Origin: Saccharopolyspora thermophila
GTDB lineage: Bacteria; Actinomycetota; Actinomycetes; Mycobacteriales; Pseudonocardiaceae
Assembly (NCBI RefSeq): GCF_014646075.1
Contig: NZ_BMMT01000001.1
Coordinates: 335,930-399,929, forward strand
Reading direction: 5' to 3'
DNA length: 64,000 nucleotides
How positions within the stretch are numbered: the stretch's first letter is position 1; each line of letters opens with the position of its first letter. Positions 33,789 through 45,053 of the stretch are shown piece after piece. Both the position numbers and the translations under genes were made by a program. The notes under the pieces were generated by a model, which was not told the origin of the DNA, made no database searches, and worked only from the letters and a program-made list of their open reading frames with translations.

Positions 33789-34658
33789 GTGGAGGACCAG
33801 CAGGCGACACTGCTCGGCCCGGCCGACGTGCGCCGGCTGGCCGAGGAACTCGGCATCCGGCCGACCAAGAAGCTCGGCCAGAACTTCGTGCACGACCCGA
33901 ACACGGTGCGCCGCATCGTTGCCGCGGCGTCGGTCTCGGCCGCCGACGTCGTCCTGGAGGTCGGTCCGGGCCTCGGCTCGTTGACGCTCGCGCTGCTCCC
34001 GGCGGCCGGGGCGGTGACGGCGGTGGAGATCGACCCGGTGCTGGCGGCCCGGTTGCCGCGCACCGCCGAGGAGTTCGCCCCGGGCCTGGCGGACCGGCTC
34101 ACCGTGATCGAGGCGGACGCGCTGCGGGTCCGCGCCGAGGACTTCGCCCAGCCACCGACCGCCCTGGTCGCCAACCTGCCCTACAACGTGGCGGTGCCGG
34201 TCGTGCTGCACCTGCTGGCGGAGCTCCCGACGCTGGCGCACGGACTGGTCATGGTGCAGTCGGAGGTCGCCGACCGGATGGCCGCCCGGCCGGGCAGCCG
34301 GGTCTACGGCGTGCCGAGCGTGAAGGCCGCGTGGTTCGCCGACGTGCGCCGCGCCGGTCCGGTGCCACGCACGGTGTTCTGGCCGGTGCCCAATGTGGAC
34401 TCCGGGCTGGTGGCGTTGCGCCGCGTCCCGCCGCCGTCCACCGCGCCGCGGCAGGACGTCTTCCGGGTCGTGGACGCGGCTTTCGCCCAGCGACGTAAGA
34501 CGTTGCGCGCCGCGCTGGCGGGCTGGGCCGGGTCGGCGACACGGGCCGAGGCGGTCCTGCGCTCCGCGGGCGTCGATCCCGCTACCCGCGGGGAGCAGTT
34601 GGAAATCGGTGACTTCGCCCGGATCGCGGAGGCCGCTACGACCGTTGGCGGGCACTGA
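33789..34658 (+). CDS. ksgA: 16S rRNA dimethyladenosine transferase KsgA
   Basis: A 289-residue Rossmann methyltransferase with the SAM loop [10 protein letters not shown], acidic VEIDPVL, and the catalytic NLPYN at 129-133, the KsgA/Dim1 signature. It dimethylates A1518 and A1519 of 16S rRNA with SAM in late 30S assembly. The GTG start lies 9 nt after TAGCTT, a possible -10 for a leaderless message. Position between rpfB and ispE is conserved in actinobacteria, although here a methionine transporter is inserted before ispE. Confidence 0.96.
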   Translation: MEDQQATLLGPADVRRLAEELGIRPTKKLGQNFVHDPNTVRRIVAAASVSAADVVLEVGPGLGSLTLALLPAAGAVTAVEIDPVLAARLPRTAEEFAPGLADRLTVIEADALRVRAEDFAQPPTALVANLPYNVAVPVVLHLLAELPTLAHGLVMVQSEVADRMAARPGSRVYGVPSVKAAWFADVRRAGPVPRTVFWPVPNVDSGLVALRRVPPPSTAPRQDVFRVVDAAFAQRRKTLRAALAGWAGSATRAEAVLRSAGVDPATRGEQLEIGDFARIAEAATTVGGH

Positions 34659-34834
34659 ACCACCCGTCCGGCCCCTTGCGAACGGACGTCCTTTCGTAAC
34701 TCGGAGTCACCGGCAACGCTGTGTATGACGGGAAAATTCCCGCTCGTCCGGGTGTGTGATTCATCAAACGATTCCGGAAAGTGACGACTATCAACTTGCG
34801 CGGGAATCCGCCAGTGGGGTCTACTGTGTGGGAA

Positions 34835-34924
34835 ATCCATCCCGAGCGGCCGAGAGACCTGGCTCCGAGACGCCGCAGCAACCACCCGACCCCGGGCAGG
34901 TGCTAACGCCAGGACCGATGGAGT
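34835..34924 (+). promoter_or_regulatory. SAM-I (S-box) riboswitch
   Basis: The core pattern of the S-box aptamer is present: CCATC (P1) ... CGAGAGACCTGGCTC ... GACGCCGCAGCAACC ... CAGGTGCTAACGCCAGGA ... GATGG (P1'). P1 pairs TCCATC at 34836-34841 with GATGGA at 34917-34922. S-box RNAs switch off methionine and SAM genes when SAM is bound. The next genes encode a methionine ABC transporter, as expected. No clear intrinsic terminator follows, so control is probably at translation, as usual in high-GC actinobacteria. Confidence 0.88.
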
Positions 34925-35022
34925 TGCTGTGGAATCCAACGCGCTGCCAGCCCGCCCGCGCCCGAGCGCGACCGCTGCGCGAACCGTGCGATCCCGGCAA
35001 TCCCACATCCGGAGGCTGCTGA
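34918..35022 (+). CDS. Possible 34-residue uORF starting inside the riboswitch P1 stem
   Basis: ATG 34918 is part of the 3' strand of P1 and CAGGA lies 5 nt before it, inside the aptamer, so SAM binding would hide both. The frame encodes a Pro/Arg/Cys-rich peptide ending GGC and stops at 35022, 139 bp before metN. It could couple SAM sensing to downstream expression, or be a chance frame. The rest of 34659-35161 holds no gene; -10-like and -35-like sequences are not clear. Confidence 0.3.
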   Translation: MELLWNPTRCQPARARARPLREPCDPGNPTSGGC

Positions 35023-35161
35023 CGCAACGCCGCGTCATCGATCACGGGCGGCGCACCACCACCGCCTGTCGTCGCGAGATGTGACCCAGCCCTTTCCCTC
35101 CCCCAACCGGTGAAGATCCTCGCCTGCCGCCGTTCGTCGGGCGCGGCCGTCGTGAGCTGAT

Positions 35162-36193
35162 GTGGAGCCGATCGTGATCACAGTCGAGAACCTGACGAAG
35201 ACCTTCCAGCACAGCAGCGGAACCGTCCGCGCCCTCGACGGCGTGTCGATGGAGGTGCCTGCTGGGGCGGTGTGCGGCGTGGTCGGTCCCAGCGGAGCTG
35301 GCAAGTCCACGTTGGCCCGGTGCATCGCGCTGCTGGAGAAGCCCGACTCGGGTGCCATCCGCGTCGACGGCACCGACCTGGTTTCCCTCGACGGCAAGGC
35401 GCTGCGCGCCGCGCGCCGCCAGATCGGCGTCGTGCCGCAGGGAGATTCGCTGCTGCGGCAGCGCACCGCCGCGGGCAACATCGCGTTGCCGCTGGAAGCG
35501 GCCGGGGTGAGCGGCCCGCAGCGGCGCAGCCGTGTGGGCGAGCTGCTGGACCTCGTCGGTCTGACCGACAAGGCCGGGATGTACCCCGACCAGCTCTCCG
35601 GCGGGCAGCGGCAGCGGATCGCGGTGGCCCGCGCGCTGGCCGCCAAGCCGTCGGTGCTGCTGGCCGACGAGCCGACCTCGGCGCTGGACCCGGCCACCAC
35701 CGACTCGGTGCTCACCGTCCTGGACCGAGCCCGGTCCGAGCTGGGCGTCACCGTCCTGGTCGTCACGCACGACATGGCGGTGGTGCGCAGGATCGCCGAC
35801 GACGTCGCGGTGCTGGAGGGCGGTCGCGTCGTCGAGCACGGCAAGGTGCTGGACCTGGTCGCCGAACCCGGCAGCCGGGTCGGAGCCACGCTGCTGCCCG
35901 ACACCGACCAGGCCGAGCCGCTCCGGCCGACCGACGGCCGCCACGACGTGGTCGCCGAGGTCGTGTTGGTCGGCTTTGCCGCCGTCGGCGCGCTGCTGCC
36001 GGAAGCCGCCAACCGGTTCGGGGTCGAGCTGGCCATCCTGGGCGGCGGGCTGACCCGCCTGGGCGACACGCCGGTGGCGAAGTTCCGGATCGGTCTGACC
36101 GGTGAGCGCTCCGAGGCGGCCCTGAAGTGGATGATCGAGCGGGACGCGCATGTGCGACGCGCCCCGGTGTGTGTTGACGGAGCAGCTGCGTGA
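35162..36193 (+). CDS. metN: Methionine ABC transporter ATPase MetN
   Basis: The 343-residue ATPase has Walker A GPSGAGKST (about 42-50), signature LSGGQRQRIAVARAL, Walker B VLLADEPTSALDP, and a C-terminal ACT-like NIL domain (about 265-340) that in MetN binds methionine and inhibits transport. GTG 35162 is the likely start; no strong RBS is visible, and GTG 35174 is an alternative. Overlaps metI by 4 bp. The riboswitch upstream and a MetQ lipoprotein downstream settle the substrate as methionine. Confidence 0.95.
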   Translation: MEPIVITVENLTKTFQHSSGTVRALDGVSMEVPAGAVCGVVGPSGAGKSTLARCIALLEKPDSGAIRVDGTDLVSLDGKALRAARRQIGVVPQGDSLLRQRTAAGNIALPLEAAGVSGPQRRSRVGELLDLVGLTDKAGMYPDQLSGGQRQRIAVARALAAKPSVLLADEPTSALDPATTDSVLTVLDRARSELGVTVLVVTHDMAVVRRIADDVAVLEGGRVVEHGKVLDLVAEPGSRVGATLLPDTDQAEPLRPTDGRHDVVAEVVLVGFAAVGALLPEAANRFGVELAILGGGLTRLGDTPVAKFRIGLTGERSEAALKWMIERDAHVRRAPVCVDGAAA

Positions 36194-36873
36194 GTGATGT
36201 GACCCCCTGGTCGGAGGTCCTCGAAATCCTGGCTGAATCGACGGTCGCGACGCTCTACATGGTGCTGGTGTCGACCCTGCTGGCGGTCCTCGGCGGACTG
36301 CCGCTCGGGGTCCTGCTGCACATGAGCTCGCCGGTCGGACTGAGTCCGCGACCCGTCCTGTACCGGGCGCTCGGCGTCGTGGTCGACGTGGTGCGCTCGG
36401 TGCCGTTCGTGGTGCTGCTGGTGATCCTGGCGTCGTTCACCCGGTTGCTGATCGGCACGTCGATCGGCACCACCGCGGTGATCGTGCCGCTGGTCATCGG
36501 CGCCGTGCCGTTCTTCGCGCGGTTGACGCAGAACGCGCTGCGCGAGGTCAGCTTCACGGTCGTGGAGGCGGCGATCACCACCGGCTCCAGCCGGCTGCGG
36601 ATCGTGTGGACGGTGTTGCTGGGCGAGGCGCGGGCCGCGCTGGTCGGCGCGGTCGGTGTCACCGCGGTGGCGCTGATCGGCTACGCCGCGATGGCCGGCG
36701 CGATCGGCGGCGGTGGCCTCGGCACGACCGCGATCCAGGACGGCTACCAGGGTTACGACGACCGGCTGCTCTACGGCTCCGTGCTGGTGCTCGCGGTGCT
36801 GGCCTTCGGGATGCAGCTGATCACCGACAGCACCGCCAAACTCGTCGACCGCCGCCGCACCGCGAGCGGCTGA
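36190..36873 (+). CDS. metI: Methionine ABC transporter permease MetI
   Basis: A 227-residue permease with five to six membrane segments and the EAA-type coupling loop EAAITTGSSRLRIVWTVLL. It forms the membrane channel with MetN below and MetQ outside. The GTG start overlaps the metN stop (GTGA). Length and order match MetI of other Gram-positive bacteria. Confidence 0.95.
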   Translation: MSDVTPWSEVLEILAESTVATLYMVLVSTLLAVLGGLPLGVLLHMSSPVGLSPRPVLYRALGVVVDVVRSVPFVVLLVILASFTRLLIGTSIGTTAVIVPLVIGAVPFFARLTQNALREVSFTVVEAAITTGSSRLRIVWTVLLGEARAALVGAVGVTAVALIGYAAMAGAIGGGGLGTTAIQDGYQGYDDRLLYGSVLVLAVLAFGMQLITDSTAKLVDRRRTASG

Positions 36874-36976
36874 AACCCCGTTGCCCGCCGGGAGGTCGCG
36901 GCGACCGCGGCCTCCCGCGGCCCCTGCTGCCCGCGTGCGGGCCCCCACCCGACTGTCCAGAAAGGACACCACTGAG

Positions 36977-37789
36977 ATGCGTTTGCGCTTTGCCGCTCTG
37001 ATCGCCGCCGCCGGACTGGCGCTGGCCGCGTGCGGAGGCGGCGGCACCCCGGCGGCCCAGGACCCGAACGCGCCGCTGAAGATCGGTGTCAGCCCGACCC
37101 CGCACGGCGAGATCCTGGAGTACGTCCGGGACAACCTCGCCCCGCAGGCCGGGATCGGTATCGAGATCCAGAAGTTCGACGACTACAACCGGCCGAACGA
37201 GGCCGTCGCGCACGGCGAGCTGGACGCCAACTACTTCCAGCACCAGCCCTACCTGGACGAGTACCGCAAGCAGCGCGGCGGCGACTTCGTCTGGATCGCG
37301 GCGGTGCACCTGGAGCCACTGGCGGTGTACTCCAAGCAGTACAGGTCGCTGCGGGAGCTGCCCGACGGCGCGACCGTGACGCTGTCCAACGACCCGGCCA
37401 ACCAGTTCCGCGGCCTGAAGCTGCTGGAGGCCGGCGGACTGCTCAGGCTCAGGCCGGAAGCCACGGTCGGCACCCGGCTGGAGGCGGCGATCGCCGAGAA
37501 CCCCAAGAACATCCAGCTGAAGGACCTCTCGCCCGACCAGCTGCCGCGTTCGATCGACGACGCCGCGGCCGCGGTGGTCAACGGCAACTACGCGATCAAG
37601 GCCGGCCTGCAGAACCCGATCCAGGTGGAGAGCGCGGCGAACAACCCGTACGCCAACGGCCTGGTGACCAGCCCGGCGCTGGCGAGGGACCCGCGGATCC
37701 TCAAGCTGGCCGACCTGCTGCGGTCGCAACAGGTCAAGGACTTCATCAACCAGAAGTGGGGCGGCGTCGCCGTCATCCCGGCGTCCTGA
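36977..37789 (+). CDS. metQ: Methionine-binding lipoprotein MetQ
   Basis: The 270-residue lipoprotein has signal peptide and lipobox LALAAC (Cys near 20), followed by the NLPA/MetQ domain with GVSPTPHGEILEYV and ELDANYFQHQPYLDEY, typical of MetQ. It captures methionine outside the membrane for MetNI. AAAGGA lies about 10 nt before the ATG, and the 103-bp gap to metI holds no terminator, so the three genes form one riboswitch-controlled operon. Confidence 0.95.
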   Translation: MRLRFAALIAAAGLALAACGGGGTPAAQDPNAPLKIGVSPTPHGEILEYVRDNLAPQAGIGIEIQKFDDYNRPNEAVAHGELDANYFQHQPYLDEYRKQRGGDFVWIAAVHLEPLAVYSKQYRSLRELPDGATVTLSNDPANQFRGLKLLEAGGLLRLRPEATVGTRLEAAIAENPKNIQLKDLSPDQLPRSIDDAAAAVVNGNYAIKAGLQNPIQVESAANNPYANGLVTSPALARDPRILKLADLLRSQQVKDFINQKWGGVAVIPAS

Positions 37790-37810
37790 CCCGCGACCGG
37801 TCCGACCACC

Positions 37811-37845
37811 GAGGGGCACCCGTCACGGGTGCCCCTCAGCTTTTC
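37811..37845 (+). terminator. Terminator of the metNIQ operon
   Basis: GAGGGGCACCCG (37811-37822) pairs with CGGGTGCCCCTC (37826-37837) over a 3-nt loop, followed by AGCTTTTCC. It begins 22 bp after the metQ stop. Confidence 0.85.
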
Positions 37846-37904
37846 CACGCGGCCGTGCGTAGGGAAGTCGGCGGCGGGGTTACGCGGGCACGTACGCTCT
37901 AAGA

Positions 37905-38870
37905 GTGCTCTCCGTGGTTCCCACCCCCATCACCGTCCGCGTCCCGGCCAAGGTGAACCTGCACCTGTCGGTCGGTGACGCCCGCCCGGACGGCTACCAC
38001 GAACTGGTCACCGTCTTCCAGGCACTGTCCATGACCGACGAGGTCACCGTCCTGGTCGCCGAGGAGCCGGGGATCGACGTGTACGGCGACGGCGCGGACT
38101 CGGTGCCCACCGGGGCCAGCAACCTGGCGTGGAAGGCGGTGCGGCTGCTCGCCGAGCACAGTGGCCGGGACCCGGAGGAGCCCGGGGTGCGGTTGTCGAT
38201 CCACAAGGGCATCCCGGTGGCCGGCGGGATGGCCGGGGGCAGCGCCGACGCCGCCGCGACGCTGGTGGCGCTGAACCACCTGTGGCGGCTGGAGCTGGGC
38301 CGCGACGCCCTCAGCGAGCTGGCCGCAAAGCTGGGCAGCGACGTCCCGTTCTCGCTGCAGGGCGGCACCGCGCTGGGCACCGGCCGCGGCGAGCGGCTCG
38401 TCCCGGTGCTGGCCCGGCACACCTTCCACTGGGTGATCGCGCTGGACCGGCGCGGCCTGAGCACCCCCGCTGTCTACACGGAGCTGGACCGGCTGCGGGC
38501 GGAGTCCCGGCCGAGCCGGGTGGGCGACGTCGAACCGCTGCTGGAGGCACTGGCCACCGGGGACCCGCGCCAGCTGGCGCTGCTGCTCGGCAACGACCTG
38601 CAGGCGGCGGCCGTGTCGCTGCGCCCGGGCCTGCGCCGCACGCTGCGCGCGGGCGTGCAGGCGGGTGCGCTGGCCGGCATCGTGTCCGGCTCGGGACCCA
38701 CCTGCGCCTTCCTGTGCACCGACGCGGAATCGGCCGTCCGCGTGGCGGCGGAGCTGTCCGGCGCGGGAGTGTGCCGCACCGTTCGGGTGGCACACGGCCC
38801 GGTCCCGGGTGCTCGGATCGTCACCGAGGAACGCGCGGACCGCCCCACCCCGCCCCAGGTCCACGCCTAG
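37905..38870 (+). CDS. ispE: 4-diphosphocytidyl-2-C-methyl-D-erythritol kinase
   Basis: A 321-residue GHMP kinase: [12 protein letters not shown] at the N-terminus, the ATP loop [17 protein letters not shown], and [10 protein letters not shown] near the C-terminus. It phosphorylates CDP-ME in the MEP isoprenoid pathway. GTG 37905 lies 6 nt after TACGCT in a leaderless arrangement; GTG 37914 is an alternative. The downstream gene follows by 112 bp. Confidence 0.96.
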   Translation: MLSVVPTPITVRVPAKVNLHLSVGDARPDGYHELVTVFQALSMTDEVTVLVAEEPGIDVYGDGADSVPTGASNLAWKAVRLLAEHSGRDPEEPGVRLSIHKGIPVAGGMAGGSADAAATLVALNHLWRLELGRDALSELAAKLGSDVPFSLQGGTALGTGRGERLVPVLARHTFHWVIALDRRGLSTPAVYTELDRLRAESRPSRVGDVEPLLEALATGDPRQLALLLGNDLQAAAVSLRPGLRRTLRAGVQAGALAGIVSGSGPTCAFLCTDAESAVRVAAELSGAGVCRTVRVAHGPVPGARIVTEERADRPTPPQVHA

Positions 38871-38982
38871 CGGCGCTGCTCGATCGAGGAATGTGGATGT
38901 CACGGACCGCATTTCTCGAGGACCGTGCGCCCGCCCGGACCTGTGGCCACGTGACGTAGTCGATGGAGTGGATCAAGCCCCG

Positions 38983-40761
<1,779 letters not shown>

Positions 40762-40802
40762 CCCGCTCGGCGGTTTCGGTGGGCGGGCGATCACGCTCGC
40801 CG

Positions 40803-40808
40803 TAAGCT
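40803..40808 (+). promoter_or_regulatory. -10 element before the acyl-AMP ligase gene
   Basis: TAAGCT ends 7 nt before the ATG at 40816, and no RBS is visible: the leaderless pattern again. Confidence 0.35.
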
Positions 40809-40815
40809 GCCTCAC

Positions 40816-42471
40816 ATGAGTCGGTTCGTGGAGAAGATCGTGGCATCCGCGCGGGAGAACGCGGGCCCGCACGGCCGAGGGCTCACGACTGGCGAGCCCG
40901 CGCAGCCCCGGCACCGCACCTGGGCGGACGTGCACGCGGAGGCGTTGCGGATCGCCGGGGGACTGGGGTCCGACCTGCGGCTCGGCAGCGTCGTGGCGAT
41001 CCTCGCCGCCGATCCCGGCCTGATCGCCCCCGCCGTGCAGGCCGTGTGGCTCGGCGGCGGCAGCGTGACGATGCTGCACCAGCCGACGCCGCGCACGAAT
41101 CTCGCGCACTGGGCGGAGGACACCCTGCGGGTGCTCAAGATGATCGATGCCCGCCTGGTCCTGCTGGGCCCCCCGTTCGAGCAACTGACTGGGGTGCTGG
41201 AGGAGAACGGCATCGCCTACCGGAACCTCGCCGAGCTCGTGGTGTCCGACACCCGGCCGCTGGCCGAACCGGTGCCGGTCGGCGAGGACGCGACGGCGCT
41301 GCTGCAGCTGACCAGTGGCTCCACCGCCGAACCGAAGGCGGTACGGATCACCCACGGCAATCTGTACGCCAACCTGGTGGCCATGGTGCGCGCGGCCGAG
41401 CTGGACGCGGCGCGGGACGTGGCGGTGTCGTGGCTGCCACTGTTCCACGACATGGGGATGGTCGGCTGCCTCACCGTGCCGATGGCGATCGGCATGGCGG
41501 CGGTGAAGGTGACCCCCGCTGACTTCCTCGCCCGGCCGCTGCTGTGGCCCGAGCTGATCAGCAAGTACCGCGGCACCGTCACCGCCGCGCCGAACTTCGC
41601 CTACGCCATCGTGGGGCGGCGGATGGCACGCGCCGACGACGGCGCCTTCGACCTGTCCAGCCTGCGGTTCACGCTCAACGGGGCCGAGCCGATCGACCCG
41701 GCCGCGGCGCAGGCGTTCACCGACGCGGGTGCCCGCTTCGGGCTGGACCCGACCTGTATGGTGTGCGCTTTCGGGATGGCCGAGGCGACGCTCGCGGTCT
41801 CGTTCGCGCCGCTGCGGCGCGGGCTGGAGGTCGACGTCGTGGACGCGGACGCGCTGGAGCAGCACCGCCGCGCCGACCCGGTGTCGACGGGAACCGGGCG
41901 GGCGCGCCGGTTCGCGTTGCTGGGCAGGCCACTGCCGGGCCTGGAGGTCGACGTGGTGGACGACTCCGGGGCGCGGCTGGGCGAGCGGCAGGTGGGGCGC
42001 CTGCGGATCCGGGGCGAGGCGGTGACGCCCGGCTACCTGACGGTGGACGGTCCGCTGGCGACACAGAACGCGGACGGCTGGTTGGACACCGGGGACGAGG
42101 GCTACCTGGTCGACGGCCAGGTGGTGATCTGCGGGCGCCGCAAGGACGTGATCATCATGGGCGGCCGCAACATCTACCCGGTCGACATCGAGCGCGCGGC
42201 CTGCCAGGTGGAGGGGGTGCGCCCGGGCAACGCGGCCGCGGTCCGGCAGGACGCGGGCAGCCGCCGCGAGCGGTTCGCCGTGGTGCTGGAGTCCACGTTG
42301 GCCGGTGACGAGGCGGCGGAGAAGACGCTGCGCAAGGAGGTCGCGGCGCGCGTGGTCGACGCGGTGGGCGTGCGGCCCTCGGCGGTGGTGGTGCTGCCAC
42401 CGGGCAGCCTGCCGAAGACGCCGTCGGGCAAACTCCGCCGCGCGGCCACGGCCGCCCTGGTGCCCAGCTGA
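40816..42471 (+). CDS. Fatty-acyl-AMP ligase / acyl-CoA synthetase (Rv1013-like)
   Basis: The 551-residue ANL-superfamily enzyme has the P-loop TSGSTAEPKAVRITH, LPLFHDMGMVG, the adenylate contact AFGMAEATLAVSF, GWLDTGDEGYLVDGQ and C-terminal Lys in LPKTPSGKLRRAA. The LFHDMGM motif is typical of long-chain fatty-acyl-AMP ligases. In M. tuberculosis Rv1013 (named pks16, although it is a ligase) has the same place before pth. It activates a fatty acid as adenylate and passes it to CoA or a carrier protein. No PKS is adjacent, so its partner is unknown; loading the cluster's ACP is possible but unsupported. Confidence 0.9.
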   Translation: MSRFVEKIVASARENAGPHGRGLTTGEPAQPRHRTWADVHAEALRIAGGLGSDLRLGSVVAILAADPGLIAPAVQAVWLGGGSVTMLHQPTPRTNLAHWAEDTLRVLKMIDARLVLLGPPFEQLTGVLEENGIAYRNLAELVVSDTRPLAEPVPVGEDATALLQLTSGSTAEPKAVRITHGNLYANLVAMVRAAELDAARDVAVSWLPLFHDMGMVGCLTVPMAIGMAAVKVTPADFLARPLLWPELISKYRGTVTAAPNFAYAIVGRRMARADDGAFDLSSLRFTLNGAEPIDPAAAQAFTDAGARFGLDPTCMVCAFGMAEATLAVSFAPLRRGLEVDVVDADALEQHRRADPVSTGTGRARRFALLGRPLPGLEVDVVDDSGARLGERQVGRLRIRGEAVTPGYLTVDGPLATQNADGWLDTGDEGYLVDGQVVICGRRKDVIIMGGRNIYPVDIERAACQVEGVRPGNAAAVRQDAGSRRERFAVVLESTLAGDEAAEKTLRKEVAARVVDAVGVRPSAVVVLPPGSLPKTPSGKLRRAATAALVPS

Positions 42472-42515
42472 CCACAGTGGACAACGCGGTCGAGTCGCTC
42501 CGCGAAGTTCACCCG

Positions 42516-43091
42516 TCAGTGGAAGACGTTCTGGGTGGCTTCGAGGCCCTTGGTGATCAGCGACTCGACCGCGTCCGCGCAGCGGTCGACGAAGTAGGGC
42601 AGCTCCTTGCGTTCGGCACCGGAGAAGTCCTTCAGGACGTAGTCGGCCGGGTCCATCCGGCCCGGTGGCCGGTCGATGCCGAACCGCACCCGGAGGTAGT
42701 CGCGGGTGCCGAGGGACTTGCTGATCGAGCGCAGTCCGTTGTGGCCGTTCTCCCCGCCGCCGCGCTTGAGCCGGATCGTGCCGTAGGGCAGGTCCAGCTC
42801 GTCGTGGATGACGACCAGCGACTCCAGCGGCACCTTGTAGAACTTCACCGCGCCGGCCACCGGACCGCCAGAGAGGTTCATGAACGAGCGCGGCTTCACC
42901 AGGACCGCGCGGACACCGGCCAGCCGGCCCTCGACGACCTCGGCACCGGCCTTGTGTGCCCGGAACTTCCCGCCGATCCGGTCGGCGAGCTCGTCGGCCA
43001 CCAGGAATCCGATGTTGTGCCGGGTCAGCTCGTAGCGCGGGCCGGGGTTGCCGAGCCCGACGATCAACGCCACCGAATCCGGGTTGTTCAC
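42516..43091 (-). CDS. pth: Peptidyl-tRNA hydrolase
   Basis: A 191-residue Pth with [18 protein letters not shown] (catalytic His), [19 protein letters not shown] (catalytic Asp) and [13 protein letters not shown]. It releases peptides from prematurely dropped peptidyl-tRNA. GTG 43091 is chosen because it stands right before the conserved start and has AGGAG about 10 nt upstream. It follows rplY on the same strand by 88 bp, the same pairing as in mycobacteria. Confidence 0.96.
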   Translation of the reverse strand: MNNPDSVALIVGLGNPGPRYELTRHNIGFLVADELADRIGGKFRAHKAGAEVVEGRLAGVRAVLVKPRSFMNLSGGPVAGAVKFYKVPLESLVVIHDELDLPYGTIRLKRGGGENGHNGLRSISKSLGTRDYLRVRFGIDRPPGRMDPADYVLKDFSGAERKELPYFVDRCADAVESLITKGLEATQNVFH

Positions 43092-43179
43092 GTCGATGAA
43101 GTCTCCTGCTCTGCCTGGCGCGCAGCGCGCTGCCCCACACGATCGGGTGGGGCAGCGCGCGATGCCCGACGTCGGAGGC

Positions 43180-43785
43180 TCAGCCCTCCTGGGCGGCCTC
43201 ACCCTCGGCGGCCTCGGCGGGGGCCTCCTCGGCCAGCGCCGCAGCAGCCTCGGTGATGTTGACGACCAGGGCCTCGGGGTCGGTCTGCAGCGACACACCG
43301 GCGGGCAGCTTGATGTCGGAGGCGTGGAGCTGGGTGCCGATCTCGGCGCCGGCAATGGACAGCTCCAGCTGCTCGGGGATGTGCAGCGCCTCGGCCTCGA
43401 CCTCCACCTCGGTGATCTCCTGGCTGACCAGGGCGCCCGGGCCGGGCTCGCCGGTCAGCACGATCGGCACCGCGACGGTGACCTTCTCGCCGCGCTGCAC
43501 CAGCAGCAGGTCAACGTGCTCGATGTAGTTCTTGATCGGGTGGGTGGTGATGGTCTTGGTGAGCGCGAGCTCACTCTCACCGCCGGCGACGTCGAGCGTC
43601 AGCACCGCGTTGTGCCCGTTCTCGCGGATGGCGCGGGCGAACTCGACGGACGGCAGGGACAGGTGCTTGGGGGCGGAGCCATGGCCGTAGAGCACCGCGG
43701 GGATCTTGCCGGCGCGGCGGGTACGGCGGGCCGCCCCTTTGCCGAACTCGGTACGCGGTTCGACGGCGATACGGACCTCGGACAC
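43180..43785 (-). CDS. rplY: 50S ribosomal protein L25/general stress protein Ctc
   Basis: The 201-residue two-domain (TL5/Ctc-type) L25: N-terminal 5S rRNA-binding part ([24 protein letters not shown]) and a C-terminal beta domain ([20 protein letters not shown]), then an Ala/Glu-rich tail. It binds 5S rRNA. GTG start has GAGGAG 9 nt upstream. Upstream on the minus strand TAGACT (43997-43992) with AAAACG 17 nt before it may be the promoter. Pairs with pth. Confidence 0.95.
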   Translation of the reverse strand: MSEVRIAVEPRTEFGKGAARRTRRAGKIPAVLYGHGSAPKHLSLPSVEFARAIRENGHNAVLTLDVAGGESELALTKTITTHPIKNYIEHVDLLLVQRGEKVTVAVPIVLTGEPGPGALVSQEITEVEVEAEALHIPEQLELSIAGAEIGTQLHASDIKLPAGVSLQTDPEALVVNITEAAAALAEEAPAEAAEGEAAQEG

Positions 43786-44275
43786 GGTGGTGCACTCCTC
43801 ATGGCGTCGGGCGGAACGTGAATGGTCGCTGGCCTGCGGCGGTGGGGCGCGCTACGGGCGTGGGTTCGGCGCGGTGCCGACAGGCACCGGGTGTGAGCGA
43901 CAGGTGCGCCGACCGCTCAGGTCGGCGGCCACCGTGCCACCGCGCCGATCACGCCGGGCGAACGTCCCGACCTCGCCGAGGCAACCCGAACAGTCTAAAC
44001 GGTGCTTGCATAGTCGTTTTCGCACGGGTGACCCCCGCGGCCCGGCAGCGCGGCGCCGCCCGGCGATGATCGCCTGCCCTCCGGTCGCGGTGCGCCGCCG
44101 GGGCTGTGCCTGCTGCTGTTCGTCGCGGGGGCACGAGTCGGCCGACGGTGATGTTGGTTACAAGCCGGTCGTCGCGGATTGCTTGAAGGCTCAAGGGTGT
44201 TGGGATGGGATGTTCGCCCCCGACGGCGCGGGGCACCGCGTACCCGCGCACCGCACGTTCGAGGAAGTGAGTCCC
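43786..44275. other. Intergenic region between divergent rplY and nitroreductase
   Basis: 490 bp without a supported gene. It has the rplY promoter-like pair on the minus strand, and toward the nitroreductase a small dyad CTTGA-N4-TCAAG (44183-44196) that could be a regulator site. Open frames in this stretch lack an RBS and have irregular codon use. Confidence 0.4.
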
Positions 44276-44890
44276 ATGACCGCGACCGACCAGATCCAGC
44301 TCCTCACCCTCGCCGAGGACGCCCAGAACCTGCTGTTCCGTGAGGCCCGCACCGCGAACACCTTCAGCGACGAGCCGGTCTCCGACGAGCAGGTCCGGGC
44401 CATCTACGACCTCATCAAGTGGGGTCCGACCTCGATGAACCAGCAGCCGCTGCGGATCGTGCTGGTGCGTTCCGAGCAGGGGCGCGAGCGGCTGCTGCGG
44501 CACCTGGTGGAGGGCAACCGAGCCAAGGCCGCGAAGGCCCCGCTGGTGGCGATCCTCGCCGCCGACACCGACTTCCACGAGAACCTGCCGCGCACCTTCC
44601 CGCACGCGCCGAAGGCCAAGGACATGTTCGTCGGCAACGACGAGTTCCGCCTGAGCAGCGCGCGGCTGAACGCGTCCCTGCAGATCGCGTACTTCATCCT
44701 CGGCGTGCGCGCCGCCGGGCTGGCCGCGGGCCCGATGACCGGCTTCGACCCGGCGGGCCTGAACGCGGAGTTCTTCCCGGACGGCAGGCAGCAGGCCCTG
44801 GTGGTGATGAACATCGGCAAGCCGGGCGAGAACCCGTGGTTCGACCGCCTGCCCCGCCTCGACTACGACGAGGTCGTCACCACGGTGTGA
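44276..44890 (+). CDS. Nitroreductase-family protein, malonic semialdehyde reductase (RutE)-like
   Basis: The 204-residue FMN-dependent protein has FREARTANTFSDEPVSDEQV, WGPTSMNQQPLRIV and AAGLAAGPMTGFD, a pattern found in RutE and its relatives, which reduce 3-oxopropanoate to 3-hydroxypropanoate in pyrimidine breakdown. No other rut genes are near, so it may instead be a general quinone or nitro reductase. GAGGAAG 8 nt upstream of the ATG. The last gene of a single-gene unit; a terminator follows. Confidence 0.88.
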   Translation: MTATDQIQLLTLAEDAQNLLFREARTANTFSDEPVSDEQVRAIYDLIKWGPTSMNQQPLRIVLVRSEQGRERLLRHLVEGNRAKAAKAPLVAILAADTDFHENLPRTFPHAPKAKDMFVGNDEFRLSSARLNASLQIAYFILGVRAAGLAAGPMTGFDPAGLNAEFFPDGRQQALVVMNIGKPGENPWFDRLPRLDYDEVVTTV

Positions 44891-44897
44891 CGCGGCG

Positions 44898-44930
44898 GCG
44901 ATTCCCCCGGACATCTGATCGCCGGGGAGA
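44898..44930. repeat. GC-rich dyad, second copy of a dispersed element
   Basis: CGATTCCCCCGGACATC is the reverse complement, with one difference, of the sequence at 30105-30121 after metG; here it is followed by GATCGCCGGGGAGATCGCG, so a hairpin can form. Both copies sit immediately downstream of a stop codon. Confidence 0.35.
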
Positions 44931-44948
44931 TCGCGCTGCGACGCAGCA

Positions 44949-44982
44949 CGGCCCCGGTCCGCAGGGAACCGGACCGGGGCCG
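44949..44982. terminator. Bidirectional terminator between nitroreductase and prs
   Basis: CGGCCCCGGTCC (44949-44960) pairs perfectly with GGACCGGGGCCG (44971-44982) over a 10-nt loop. It separates two convergent genes. Confidence 0.75.
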
Positions 44983-45053
44983 CTCGAGCTCAGCACCCGA
45001 TGCCTCGGACTCGTGGACCCGCCCGAGCGGCGCGACCACGAGCCCCGAGCGGA

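Noticed and set aside
40816-42471. Acyl-AMP ligase as loading enzyme of the biosynthetic operon
   Set aside because: Its position before pth is conserved in actinobacteria without such clusters, so a link is not supported.
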